Shown here: positions 1 to 8,300 of the stretch, piece by piece
How positions within the stretch are numbered: position 1 is the stretch's first letter
Layout of the letters: every line of letters starts with the position of its first letter
Source: Tetmemena sp. SeJ-2015
Lineage: Eukaryota > Ciliophora > Spirotrichea > Sporadotrichida > Oxytrichidae
NCBI GenBank assembly: GCA_027382625.1
Contig: JAJKFJ010024309.1
Location: 1-15,985, forward strand
Direction of reading: 5' to 3'
DNA length: 15,985 bases
Notes under the pieces: generated by a model
The model's database searches: none
What the model saw: only the letters and a program-made list of their open reading frames with translations
Told to the model about the DNA's origin: nothing
Made by a program: the position numbers and the translations under genes

Positions 1-3000
1 GTAGATCTCCTCAAGAGAAATCAAGCTCATTAATAAAGTATGTATGCGTTTGTATGTGAGAATGTTTTCAAAGTAGTTAATTATTGTTTCTCATTACTCA
101 CCGGATAGGTAGAGCATTCCTAGGTTGTAAGATGCGACTACAGATAAAAACCAGTTTAATAAAAGTCAAGACATAGACAAATAAGTTGATTTTTCAACAA
201 ACGGAGGAGTAACACAAGCTAAAGACATACTTCGTATTCAAATACCAGAGTAAGGAATTTAGCACCACGCTAACAAAGCGAACACCGAGTCTTTCCATAA
301 AGTGTCCAGACATCTCAAGGTGGATACTGGCAAACCTAAAGAAGAGAGGTTTACTCCCATTTAGCATTAAAAGTAGCAAAACGATGCACCGTTCCTCTTG
401 ATTACCTCATAACATTAATAGCGCCAAATACTTGATCAATTCAAAAATATGCTATTATAGCTCTCATTTTAAAGTATTTGATGAATCTTAAGAGTAAATG
501 CTGAACCAAACTCAGATTCTATCGTCCGAGCCTAAGCTATTAAATACAGATGGAGAGGCGAAAAGATGGAGCAAGATAAACAAGTTTTCTAACGTGTACT
601 TAGACAGACTTGAAAACTCTCAGTCTCCATTGCAAGTGCAAGCATTCTTCCCTAACAGATATATGCATTAGACAGAAAAGAAGAGACTCCAAGATAGAGA
701 GAGATCAACCAAAGGCTTCTCAAGCGTGCTGGCGCCCAGACTAGATATCTTACAGAGCAGTTAAGTCGATCGTAAACTGTTAGTAAACTCACAAATGAAG
801 CACTATGCATTTGAAGAAATTGCTTTGATGTTAAATATTTGTGCACTAGAATATCATGAATACGACTTACAAGTACAGACTGATTCCCCCGACATTCATA
901 AACTAAGAGGAGTAAATTAAAATCAGCCCATAGAAGCTTAATGAAACAAAAATAGCTTCTCTCGAGAACTTATTAAACAAAAGGCCCTTGATATTTGAAT
1001 GCATTTATAATTTTCTCTTCTATTTGTGATAATGTCTAGGAGATCAAAGATCATGATGCAGGACAAGCACATCAAAAGGTTGCGAGGCTTCTCTCAGCTT
1101 GACTAATTTCAATCACCAGATATACACGGAAGAGCAGTCAACTCTCAATCAATGAATTTAAGAAGGAATGATTCGTTATTTTTAAACATATCAATCTGCT
1201 CTAGTTTAGTATAACTCCCCAGGATTTGTAATTTAAAGCTCTACTAGTCACATATATAAAATTAATTCGTTTTCACTTATGATTAAAGTCAAGTAGCAAA
1301 TCAAGATGAGTAAAGCAATATTTTCAACAACTAATTTTTGAAGGGAATTCCAAAAATAGGAGGTGAGATTAGGTCCATTCGCTAGTAGAGTACAAGAAAA
1401 GAGTAGGAGGGAATATAGGGCTCCTCACAGATCTCAATTTACAATAGTCCTCCCTAAAAGAAAATCTATAAAATTTCACTTTTTAATTTTGAAACTTATA
1501 TTCTATGATAAATCAGAGAGGGAAACTTCAACAGTGAAAGTGCTAGTTGAATTAAGATTATAAATTATTTCTCTAATTGTATTTTAGAGTGCCTCTCTTT
1601 CCACTTTAGATAGAACCTAATAAATAATCTCCCAACATTAGCTTTAGTTATTAAAGAATTAAAATACAATGACTACATAAACTGGCTTTATTATTGGAGA
1701 AACACCATCAACTCATGCAAAGATAAACAATTTCATCAATTGAAACTTCTAAATCTTATTGATAGATTGAGCAGGAGGACTTCTCTCAAAAGATAAAGAA
1801 ACTTCCCGCTTAGAGAAGCTGACTCAAAAGCTTTGACTTCGGAGTCCCTGAAATAAGAGAAATCTTTAGAAGATAAAGACGTCAAAAGTTTCATCATCAA
1901 TAATAAGAATTCAGATGTGAAAAATACTTCTGAATTACTTTCAAGTCCTGAGCTGAGTCCTTCTCAATTATTTTATGTCCTCCCTAATATTTAATATAAT
2001 TAGTTTCAACCGGTAAAGACTGAGAACTCTGAAATCTCGTTGCTGAGCTCGAAGGTAAAGATCGACTCTCCTCAGTTGAAAGGATTCTCCTCGAAGAGAG
2101 AAGTCCTCAGCTTCTAAAAGAAGACCCAGCCTTTGAAAAATGACCAGAAAGCTTTTGAATCCCTTCAATAGCAGTTACTCACTCAAGTTTACCAGAGTGA
2201 AAGCAACGACAGGACTGGTGAAATTTGCCTATTAGACGATAGTCAACCTGAATGTTAAGACGAGGGCGAGCCACATATACTCTATGTACAATTATATTCA
2301 GGGTTATCATTTTTCTAATACTAACTTCCTCTCCTCAAAGGATAGTAAGTCTAAGAAAAGAGAATGAAACAGCGAGGGTTGCTGCTAGTGGTTGCTATGA
2401 AGAGGACGACTCTGTGAGCAGGCGCCTGATAGACTTGAACAGAACTTTCCTCAGTCATTTCGAGTAGTGCAAAACCTCTAACAAGAAGAAGTTGAAGAGG
2501 TTAGGTTAAGAGTATTATGAGTAGAGCCATGGTGGAAAGATTATAGACCTCAATTTCCAAGAGTCAGATAGAAGGATAGAGAAATCGAATTAACCAATTC
2601 ACTTTATTGATTAAATTATAAATCAATGCTTCATACTCAGAAGAACTACTTATTCAGAATAAAGCAGAGTAAGCTGAGATTTAAGTCTCAGATAAATAGC
2701 TACCTTAACTAAGTTGATGTGAGAAGCCAGGATGAGGAATTCGAAATGCAGAACAGGAGAGCACATTATGTGTTGTTATATTGTTTAATGAGAATCCGCA
2801 TCACCCCTCAAAACTTGAATGTCAGAAAGATCAATCTAGTCATCAAACCTCAAAATGATTAGTGACTAAATGTCTATAGATGTAACTTATAATTAATAAA
2901 TCAATAAGGGATTGAACATTATCTTAAGCATTCGTAAATATGGAACCTTAATCTTTAGATCCATAGAAGAATATGAATTGTTTAAAAGATTAATGATGCA

Positions 3001-5546
3001 AATTTAGTTCTTTCTTGATATTCTATCCCTTGTATTTAGAGTGAAAGCGAATGACGTAACCAACAGTCGGATGAAGAGTATGGCAGCTGCAACTGTAGCT
3101 GCTGACAGTAATGAGGATGACTAGGACTGCTTTAGTGCGAGCACCTCAAACAATAATAACAGCCTGGTGCAGCTGCCCTTGATAAACATTGGATCCTCAT
3201 CCCCACCTCACCGGCAGAGTGCGGCTCTAAATCCCTCTGGGCTGAGCAGTAACTACTAGAACTTGGGAGCAAGTGGCAAGATCATATCCAGTAACTGCTC
3301 CATTCCCTCCAAGCAGCAGCAACGCTTTCAGAATAACAGGAATGCTTCTATCATTAAATTGAAATTGGGGTGAAGAAGTGAATATTTTATAAGGATATAC
3401 TGCTTCTATGGCAAACGAGCAGACAAACGGAGGGGGCCAGAGTAATATCCTCCAGCATAACAGCAAATTACAAAGCAATGAAATCGCCTCCATTTAAAAT
3501 TCTACTACCATAGGTAGAGCCAGAGTTGCTAGTGAAGTCGCCTCAACCACCAATTATTATATAGACATAGTTTATAGAACTCATTCATTAAAGTTTCAAT
3601 AACAAGAAAGAGAAGCGTAGAGCTTCGATAAAGAAGAAGACACAGAGCTTACTTATGAATGATGGGAGCGTGAATGGCTAACCAATCGGAGCCCCAACAG
3701 TTATCCTATCCTCTCAACCTTAATCCTAATTACAAAGTACTGTAAAGCAAACAGTTAAAAAGAAAAAGAGTTCGGACCTGCTTGATGCAAGCTAGAGAAT
3801 CTAGAAGGGATCAACTGCGAGCGTTGTCAATCTAGATTCTCCAATTAAGAAAGTCAATTTCGATACAGCCTTGCTTTAAATCATAAGTGAAATTTTTGAA
3901 TTTATTGCACTAGAAACTGGAGGACATAGCCTTTAGAGACAACGGGTATGACAGTAGCTCCTAGGAGTCTTCGGGTGAGGAGGACTTCAGCGAGACATTT
4001 GAGCAGTAGAACAACATTTCAAAGCGAAGTCCACGAAATAGAACCGAAGTTAGGTCTACGACTCTCAGACAAGGTGAGCTCTAGAGTGACAAAGATAGGG
4101 GCAGTTTACTAAATCTGTCCAAACCTGTGAAGATAAACAAGATTCAATCTGGCACTGTGAAAGTCAGAGACAATATAAGTATGTGTGCGTAAATTTGCAA
4201 TATAACCGATGATGGAGGAGATGAGATCACAGACTCAAATGAAAAGCGAAAGCTTACTACAAGGAGAGAGCGCAGATACAGTAAATTTCTAATTCAGTGA
4301 CCTTTAACTCATTATAGGTGAGGAAGATATTGGAGCTCTAGTTGTTTCAAATAATATGATTCCTCCCCCAGAGCCCTTGCTGCCAAAGACTATAGCCCCC
4401 ACTGAACCTCTTAGATCTGGGGCGCCCACTCCATTTCTGTAAGTCTTCTTATTTAATCTTTTGAATTCTAATTCCTATAGAGTTAATAATTGATGCATAG
4501 CCTAAAGACCTTGTTCATTCAGGAGTTCCTTAGAGCAAAAAAAAGCAATAACTTGTTGATATTTAAGACAATTTAAGTTCAAATATGTTACGCCTTTATA
4601 TCAGTTTATATGTCTTCTCTAAGCAAATAAATAAGGAGACTGGAATAGGGTGGCACAGAGACGGGAGAGACATCGCCTATTTCCAAAACAACTTCAAAAA
4701 GGTACTATCCTCAAGAATTCATTAGACCTTCTTGTCATTCATATTTATCAATACCTATAATTTAGGAATATGAAAGTTTAAATAGGTAGATGCTCTTTGG
4801 CGGGAGCTGATCTCAACATTAAGTTTACAAGTATAGTAGCAATACATGTCGAAAGTGCTTGATAGCTTTTCCATTTTAATATATCTAAAGAGGCGACTGC
4901 AAGAGTATCGATGTGGAGGGAGTTGAAGATTCCCGCCGTCTATACTATGGAGGCTTCGTTTTGTGGTCCCTCCATTGGCAAGAACGCAGGTTTGCATTTC
5001 ACCACTGATAAGCAAATGTAAAAGTCGAGCTAATTGGAAGGAAGAATCTACTTAATTCTGGGAATAAGGACGAAGACGAAGAGGGAGGAGGCTCAGAGAG
5101 CTTGAAATATGCACGAGGCATGGAGGAAGAGGAGATGGCCAAGATCATGCCTATATAAAGAAGTGAGGATTATTTTTTGAGCCAAAGAAGAAAGTAGACC
5201 CTAAGAGACAACTCACTAACCTAGATAGATTCTAATGATTAACTTGTTGCTTCAGTTGGTAGAGATCTGACTGCTGGGCAGGAGCTGAACAACATAGATG
5301 TCTCACCCACCAGACCGAGAAGGTCCTTGTAGAATTCCAGCAACCTCAAGGATAGGAAGGAATTCTCAGAGTCTCCTGATAAGCAGTTGCTGGGTGCCAG
5401 CTTCAATGGCGTAGAGCAGCAATCAGTAAATGCAAAGCAACCAAACACTGGTGGCAGTAGCAACATGTTTAACATCGACTCCATCCGCAACAACATAGAC
5501 TCCAACGCCTCTCAATCAGCACATTCAATATCTTTCGTGCTCTTGA
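1..5546 (+). CDS. Cytosolic carboxypeptidase-like protein (germline, interrupted; 5' partial; possibly scrambled)
   Basis: The gene enters from the left edge in frame and is cut by about 17 interruptions. After removal of the repeat-bounded stretches it reads as one long protein with TAA/TAG as Gln. Up to about 4438 it is a charged, Q/N/S-rich region of no recognised fold. It then shows CCP (M14 peptidase) pieces: GIGWHRDGRDIAYFQNN of the N-domain (4642-4692), RCSLAGADLN of the catalytic core (4788-4817), and SKEATARV followed by WRELKIPAVYTMEASFCG (about 4884-4960), whose Glu in YTME matches the catalytic Glu. CCPs shorten polyglutamate chains on tubulin. The usual HxGE and HGH zinc-ligand segments and the FESGNL...QWFYF part are not in the window, which suggests scrambling. 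An acidic, Q-rich tail follows to about 5540. A 13-base interruption near 5517 would end the protein at TGA 5544-5546. Without it the frame runs to TGA 5726-5728, overlapping gene B. The CCP identity is strong. That the long N-terminal part belongs to the same protein rests on frame continuity. Confidence 0.78.
33..96 (+). other. IES, pointer CTCATTA
   Basis: CTCATTA occurs at 26-32 and 90-96. Removing 64 bases moves frame 1 to frame 2 and joins RNQAH to YSPDRQS. The removed part carries an in-frame TGA at 57-59 in one of the competing frames. Confidence 0.8.
403..436 (+). other. IES, pointer CTTGAT
   Basis: CTTGAT occurs at 397-402 and 431-436. Removing 34 bases joins NDAPFLLI to NSKICYYSS and avoids TGAs at 399 and 479. 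Confidence 0.85.
806..848 (+). other. IES, pointer GCACTA
   Basis: GCACTA occurs at 800-805 and 843-848. Removing 43 bases joins VNSQMKHQ to NIMNTTYKYR and moves frame 0 to frame 1, bypassing TGA at 942. Confidence 0.85.
998..1026 (+). other. IES, pointer TATTTG
   Basis: TATTTG occurs at 992-997 and 1021-1026. Removing 29 bases joins NLLNKRPLIF to VIMSRRSK and bypasses TGA at 1027. Confidence 0.85.
1187..1237 (+). other. Possible IES, pointer TTTAAA
   Basis: TTTAAA occurs at 1181-1186 and 1232-1237, 51 bases apart. The length is a multiple of three and the frame stays open without excision, so only the repeat and the AT-rich, less protein-like content support it. Confidence 0.45.
1470..1506 (+). 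other. IES, pointer TCTAT
   Basis: TCTAT occurs at 1465-1469 and 1502-1506. Removing 37 bases joins NSPPQKKIY to DKSERETST and bypasses a TGA at 1506. Confidence 0.85.
1578..1621 (+). other. IES, pointer CTAAT
   Basis: CTAAT occurs at 1573-1577 and 1617-1621. Removing 44 bases joins VELRLQIISLI to NNLPTLALVIKEL in frame 0. Confidence 0.82.
2282..2322 (+). other. IES, pointer ATACT
   Basis: ATACT occurs at 2277-2281 and 2318-2322. Removing 41 bases joins EGEPHIL to TSSPQRIVSL and moves frame 0 to frame 2. Confidence 0.83.
2599..2627 (+). other. IES, pointer CAAT
   Basis: CAAT occurs at 2595-2598 and 2624-2627. Removing 29 bases joins IEKSNQP to MLHTQKNYLF, frame 2 to frame 1. The pointer is only 4 bases, so the exact edge is less sure. 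Confidence 0.68.
2836..2905 (+). other. IES, pointer ATCAAT
   Basis: ATCAAT occurs at 2830-2835 and 2900-2905. Removing 70 bases joins NLNVRKIN to KGLNIILSIR and bypasses TGA at 2863. Confidence 0.85.
3352..3409 (+). other. IES, pointer TGCTTCTAT (longest in the window)
   Basis: The 9-base repeat TGCTTCTAT occurs at 3343-3351 and 3401-3409. Removing 58 bases joins NNRNAS to MANEQTNGGG, frame 2 to frame 0, and bypasses TGA at 3371. Confidence 0.9.
3555..3600 (+). other. IES, pointer CAAT
   Basis: CAAT occurs at 3551-3554 and 3597-3600. Removing 46 very AT-rich bases joins VASTTN to NKKEKRRAS, frame 0 to frame 1. Confidence 0.7.
3875..3908 (+). other. IES, pointer TTGC (or AATTT)
   Basis: TTGC at 3871-3874 and 3905-3908 gives NFDTAL joined to HQKLEDIAFRD. 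AATTT at 3856-3860 and 3899-3903 also restores the frame. One of the two is right. TTGC gives the smoother protein. Confidence 0.65.
4179..4205 (+). other. IES, pointer CAATATAA
   Basis: The 8-base repeat CAATATAA occurs at 4171-4178 and 4198-4205. Removing 27 bases joins KVRDNI to TDDGGDEIT. The length is a multiple of three with no TGA, so it is translation-neutral. Confidence 0.75.
4281..4317 (+). other. Spliceosomal intron
   Basis: A 37-base GTAAAT...TATAG interval with no flanking repeat. Removing it joins RRERRYS to EEDIGALVV, frame 2 to frame 0, and bypasses TGA at 4299. Confidence 0.75.
4439..4482 (+). other. Intron or MDS boundary
   Basis: GTAAGT...TATAGAG, 44 bases, would join GAPTPFL to QQLMHSLK. 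But CCPs usually continue after this point with the FESGNL...QWFYF segment, so this may instead be the edge of a scrambled MDS. Confidence 0.4.
4490..4701 (+). other. CCP N-domain fragment (MDS)
   Basis: Frame 2 gives LFIQEFLRAKKSNN and then, after a TGTT-bounded stretch, frame 1 gives YVFSKQINKETGIGW and HRDGRDIAYFQNNFKK. The GxGWxRxGxDIxYFxN pattern is typical of the end of the CCP N-terminal beta-sandwich domain. The sequence that normally follows (YTLTF...PYTYT, then the catalytic domain) is not found downstream. The segment LMHSLK...LLIFK could alternatively be the helix after HxGE in the catalytic core, in which case the order would be permuted as well as incomplete. Confidence 0.7.
4558..4589 (+). 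other. Possible IES, pointer TGTT
   Basis: TGTT occurs at 4554-4557 and 4586-4589. Removing 32 bases joins AKKSNNLL to RLYISLYVFSK. It is doubtful because the region may be scrambled. Confidence 0.45.
4770..4825 (+). other. CCP catalytic-core fragment (MDS)
   Basis: Frame 0 reads VQIGRCSLAGADLNIKF. CCP cores carry a conserved RCSLAG-x-DLNR segment just after the NPDG turn. Neither the preceding NPDG nor the following HGHSRK segment is present next to it. The piece is about 50 bases long and is flanked on both sides by non-coding-looking AT-rich DNA. Confidence 0.7.
4866..5012 (+). other. CCP C-terminal catalytic fragment (MDS)
   Basis: Frame 0 reads HFNISKEATARV, then WRELKIPAVYTMEASFCG and GKNAGLHFTTDK. 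SKExTARV and YTME are hallmarks of the last part of the CCP peptidase domain, and the Glu of YTME matches the general base. The segment joins the acidic tail through the ATAAG-bounded stretch at 5013-5068. Confidence 0.8.
5013..5068 (+). other. IES, pointer ATAAG
   Basis: ATAAG occurs at 5008-5012 and 5064-5068. Removing 56 bases joins HFTTDK to DEDEEGGGSES, frame 0 to frame 2. Confidence 0.75.
5517..5529 (+). other. Possible 13-base IES, pointer TCAAT
   Basis: TCAAT occurs at 5512-5516 and 5525-5529. Removing 13 bases would end gene A at TGA 5544-5546, avoiding overlap with gene B. Only the repeat and the tidy ending support it. Confidence 0.35.
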
Positions 5547-5627
5547 ATTTCAGAATAGAATGGGTTTATGATGAAATTAATGTAATCTTAACTTTTAGAA
5601 GGATTCAGTTATTGCTGTTTCAAAAGA
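5547..5627. other. Short convergent spacer between genes A and B
   Basis: About 80 bases between the likely ends of A (+) and B (-). If the 13-base stretch at 5517 is not removed, gene A's frame runs through it and overlaps B's last codons on the opposite strand. No terminator-like or telomere-like motif is seen. Confidence 0.5.
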
Positions 5628-7968
5628 TCATGCATGCTTTAAAAATTAAATTAAGAAAGAAAAAGCTTTTAAATTTGTGTCTTTGGTGTTTTGGTTTTGA
5701 GGATTCTCTTATTGCTGATTTTGTTTGATGCCCTTACCTGAGTTGTTCTACTTGAGTGTCAAGCTTTTATTTTGGCCTCCCTGTGTGAATTCGTTAAAGA
5801 CCCCTGAGCTGTTATTGTTCTGGAATACCCCAGAACCCCTCTGGTTATCTTGGAAGGAGACATTGGCTCCAATGGGGATTGGCTGCCCCTTCCCTGATTT
5901 ATTTGCTTGATTGTTGTTTTTGCTTTACTTCCCAGAGGCCAATAGCTGAGACTGGTTATTGGGAGGGCGGGAGTCGCTCTTGAACTGGTCTAGGAATCCA
6001 GTACCGGCGCCCACTCTCATATTAATGCTGGAGTTTGGATTCCCAATATCCTGCTCAAACTTCTAAGGACTTAAGGGCGATATCTAATTGCATTAATAAA
6101 TTATTTCTAGTTATGAGTAAGGGCTTCAAGTTCTGTTGGCCCATCTTGGACATGTTCATGGAGCCATTCTTATTCCCTTAATTCAAACATTAACACTATA
6201 TTTTCATTATAATTATCTCATCTGAATTAATTGTTGAGGAACTGGGAGTTTCTGAGGAACCTCTCCTCAGCGTTGATCTCGTTGTTGGCTTGGTCGTCGA
6301 AGTCCTGCTTCGCCTACTCCAACTCTTCGTTCAGGTCCTCTCGCATGCGGTTCCCCATCGACTTCATACCTGACTTCATGATGCCTTCCAAGTTGCGGTG
6401 CGTGCCCTGGTAACTCATCATCTTAGAGGGAGTCTACAAAAGTCGCTATTACTTTTTACTGAATTGATTACCATGGACTGAGCCCCGTGGCGGCCTTGGT
6501 CGTTCTTTGCGTTCTGATACTCCTGCTACTTCATCAAGTTCCAAGTATCAGACACATAAAATGAATCCAGATAGTTTTAAGATTGCATCTGGCTCCTGCA
6601 TGGCGATCTCGTGCAGCTTGTCAAGGTAGTGAGTGGTGGTGACAACCTCCTCGACCGCTTCCTTGCGTCTCTCCTCCATCCGCCTGAGCTGACTCTCCAG
6701 CATCTCTATCCTCTGGTCCTCCTGGAAGCTGACGTTGTTCCTCCAGTTTTATAAGTCCTAGAAAGTTATCTTCTCTCCCAGCCCAAGGTTGCGCTGCTAC
6801 TTCAACTCAGAAATATGTGTAATGAAGTTCAGCACATCACTAAAATAAGCTTAAGAGACAAGGAGATTATAAATTGCTTATTCATATGTTCTTAGCAAAC
6901 TTACTCATCCACCTTGCGCTTGTAGTTTTCAAATTCCTCTGTGATTCTTTATTGCTTCTTCTCCAGAATGTTGAGAGCAGCTCCCTTTATCTCCCTCTCT
7001 GCCTCTATCCACTTCTTTGCCTCCTCACTAGTTTCTTCAATTAGTCTGTTCACCTCCCAATCGCGTCTCAAGTTATCCAACCGCTCCTTCACTACGCCCT
7101 TCACGTCAAGGCCATCTAGTTTCTCCAAGGCTGAGTTCTCAGTCAGTCTGAACTTGTACGCAGCCGCATTTGATACTTATAACCATCTATAACAAAGAAG
7201 TTATATACTTCATTGCCATAGAGATCGAGATGGCGGAGGTTATAGAGATGCAAGACTATGTGGGCAACATTATCGAGCTCACTCTCTGAGATGAGATTAT
7301 GACTGGCGTTTATTCTAGTCAGTGACTACAGTGAAGGTAGCGCCAAATAGTTGAGTGACCGCACTCTGTTGCGATGGATCAAAAGTTCCTTCATGTTCTG
7401 CATTCCCTCTAACCCTTCAAGGTACTCTATCTGATTCCCATATAGAATCAGTCTCTCAAGTTTAATTTACTCACTAACACTAAGTCAAACATCGATGCTC
7501 TTAAAAGTTTGGACTGACTTTGTAACCCCTGGATCCTGATGATTCTATTCATGCTGAGATCCAGCACTTTGAGATTCCTGAGGCTTTAAAGCCCTTGAAT
7601 GACTGCAATTTGGTTTTTACTGAGATTAAGTTCGATCATCATGGTGCAGTTCTCCAAGTTCTAGATTGCTGCGATGTGGTTTATGCTCAGGTTCAGGGTG
7701 TATAGATTTCCACACCTCTGGAACACCTCCTCAATCTCATTATTAATAAATGAAATAAGGATTGAATATTGTGTGTTTATGTGTTTATAATCTCTCTAAG
7801 CATGTTGACAGAGAAGTCAAGGTTAGTGACTGAGGACACCTAGAGCAGCTGCTCCATGTTGGAGAGCGACCTGATCTACGACATGGAGATCTCGAGTGAG
7901 ATGCCTCCGTTTTACTTGTCCTGAGTTTTGAAGCCCTCTACAAGTTGCGCTGTTAACCCCACGCTCAT
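5628..7968 (-). CDS. Leucine-rich-repeat and coiled-coil protein (germline, interrupted)
   Basis: The start is ATG at 7968-7966 (MSVGLTAQLVEGF) and the stop is TGA at 5630-5628. After removal of six repeat-bounded stretches and two introns, the protein has about six SDS22-type leucine-rich repeats. Examples are LYTLNLSINHIAAIQNLENC and LDLSMNRIIRIQGL, followed by LERLILYGNQIEYLEGLEGM and HLDLYGNEV. An LRR cap (ALEKLDGLDVKG) is followed by a long charged coiled coil (LDNLRRDWEVNRLIEE, then ESQLRRMEERRKEAVEEVV). The tail is rich in Q, N, S and G. LRR-plus-coiled-coil proteins of this shape are common in axonemes and centrosomes (for example the DRC3 and centriolin types). I cannot assign it to one family. 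Several LRR Gln codons are TAA or TAG, supporting the reassigned code. It is convergent with gene A and divergent from gene C. Confidence 0.85.
6079..6124 (-). other. IES, pointer GCCCTTA
   Basis: GCCCTTA (minus strand) is copied at 6072-6078 and 6118-6124. Removing 46 bases joins QQNLKPL to SPQKFEQDIGN. Confidence 0.9.
6184..6232 (-). other. IES, pointer AATTAA
   Basis: AATTAA (minus strand) is copied at 6178-6183 and 6227-6232. Removing 49 bases joins RNSQFLNNQ to GNKNGSMNMSK. Confidence 0.85.
6434..6471 (-). other. Spliceosomal intron
   Basis: A 38-base GTAATC...TTGTAG on the minus strand. It joins GRHGAQSM to TPSKMMSYQGTH. Confidence 0.8.
6589..6601 (-). other. Possible 13-base IES, pointer ATGCA
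   Basis: ATGCA (minus strand) is copied at 6584-6588 and 6597-6601. Removing 13 bases shifts the frame as needed and joins LHEIAMQ to SQNYLDSFYVSDTW. Without it the frame ends in TGA shortly after. Confidence 0.65.
6840..6904 (-). other. Spliceosomal intron
   Basis: A 65-base GTAAGT...TTTTAG on the minus strand, with no pointer repeat. It joins NYKRKVD to DVLNFITHISEL. Confidence 0.85.
7179..7210 (-). other. IES, pointer AAGTAT
   Basis: AAGTAT (minus strand) is copied at 7173-7178 and 7205-7210. Removing 32 bases joins DLYGNEV to SNAAAYKFRLTENS. Confidence 0.9.
7464..7510 (-). other. IES, pointer AAACTT
   Basis: AAACTT (minus strand) is copied at 7458-7463 and 7505-7510. Removing 47 bases rebuilds the repeat QSQSKLERLILYGNQ exactly in the LRR pattern. 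Confidence 0.92.
7739..7794 (-). other. IES, pointer GAGATT
   Basis: GAGATT (minus strand) is copied at 7733-7738 and 7789-7794. Removing 56 bases joins FSVNMLREI to EEVFQRCGNL. There is no GT...AG option here, which is what first showed these are not introns. Confidence 0.9.
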
Positions 7969-8300
7969 ACTGCAATTATTTTTATTCAAAACATTCTCAT
8001 AATGAAAGACAGTTTTATAATCTATGCATTTAGAAGAAATTATTACTATCTAAAAAAAGTAGAAATACACTTCTGTGGATAGGTGAAATGATGATGAAAA
8101 TTGGAGAAATTAAGTTTAGAGCTATTGTTGTATTAAAGGTAGAGAGCAGGCAGCAGATTTATTGCTGGAGAAAATTAATTTCATTGATATTATAAACTTA
8201 AGAAAAGGAGTTAACATACAATTAAAAATATTTACCCACCCATTCATTCGCTTACTCTTTCTTAAAGATGCTTTATTTTAAAGAGTTCGGTATTTTAGCA
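7969..8300. promoter_or_regulatory. Divergent spacer between genes B and C
   Basis: 332 AT-rich bases between two start codons facing apart. It holds no convincing reading frame. By position it must hold the upstream regions of both genes. No specific promoter element can be named with confidence. Confidence 0.5.

Noticed and set aside
1363..1563. Standard-code reading frame of 66 residues on the plus strand
   Set aside because: It lies across an eliminated stretch and is only partly the true frame. Its start ATG is inside gene A's other frame.
1551..1740. Frame 1 reading through 1578-1737
   Set aside because: It is open but less protein-like than frame 0, which joins cleanly through the CTAAT pair and continues past 1740.
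3370..3435. GGGG repeat (3367-3370 and 3432-3435) or a GTGAAG...GAG intron as the interruption
   Set aside because: Both restore a frame, but the 9-base TGCTTCTAT repeat at 3343/3401 followed by the CAAT pair at 3551/3597 explains the whole stretch with more protein-like sequence.
4595..4611. TTTATAT direct repeat 10 bases apart as a pointer pair
   Set aside because: Removing 10 bases loses the VFSKQ...GIGW frame of the CCP N-domain.
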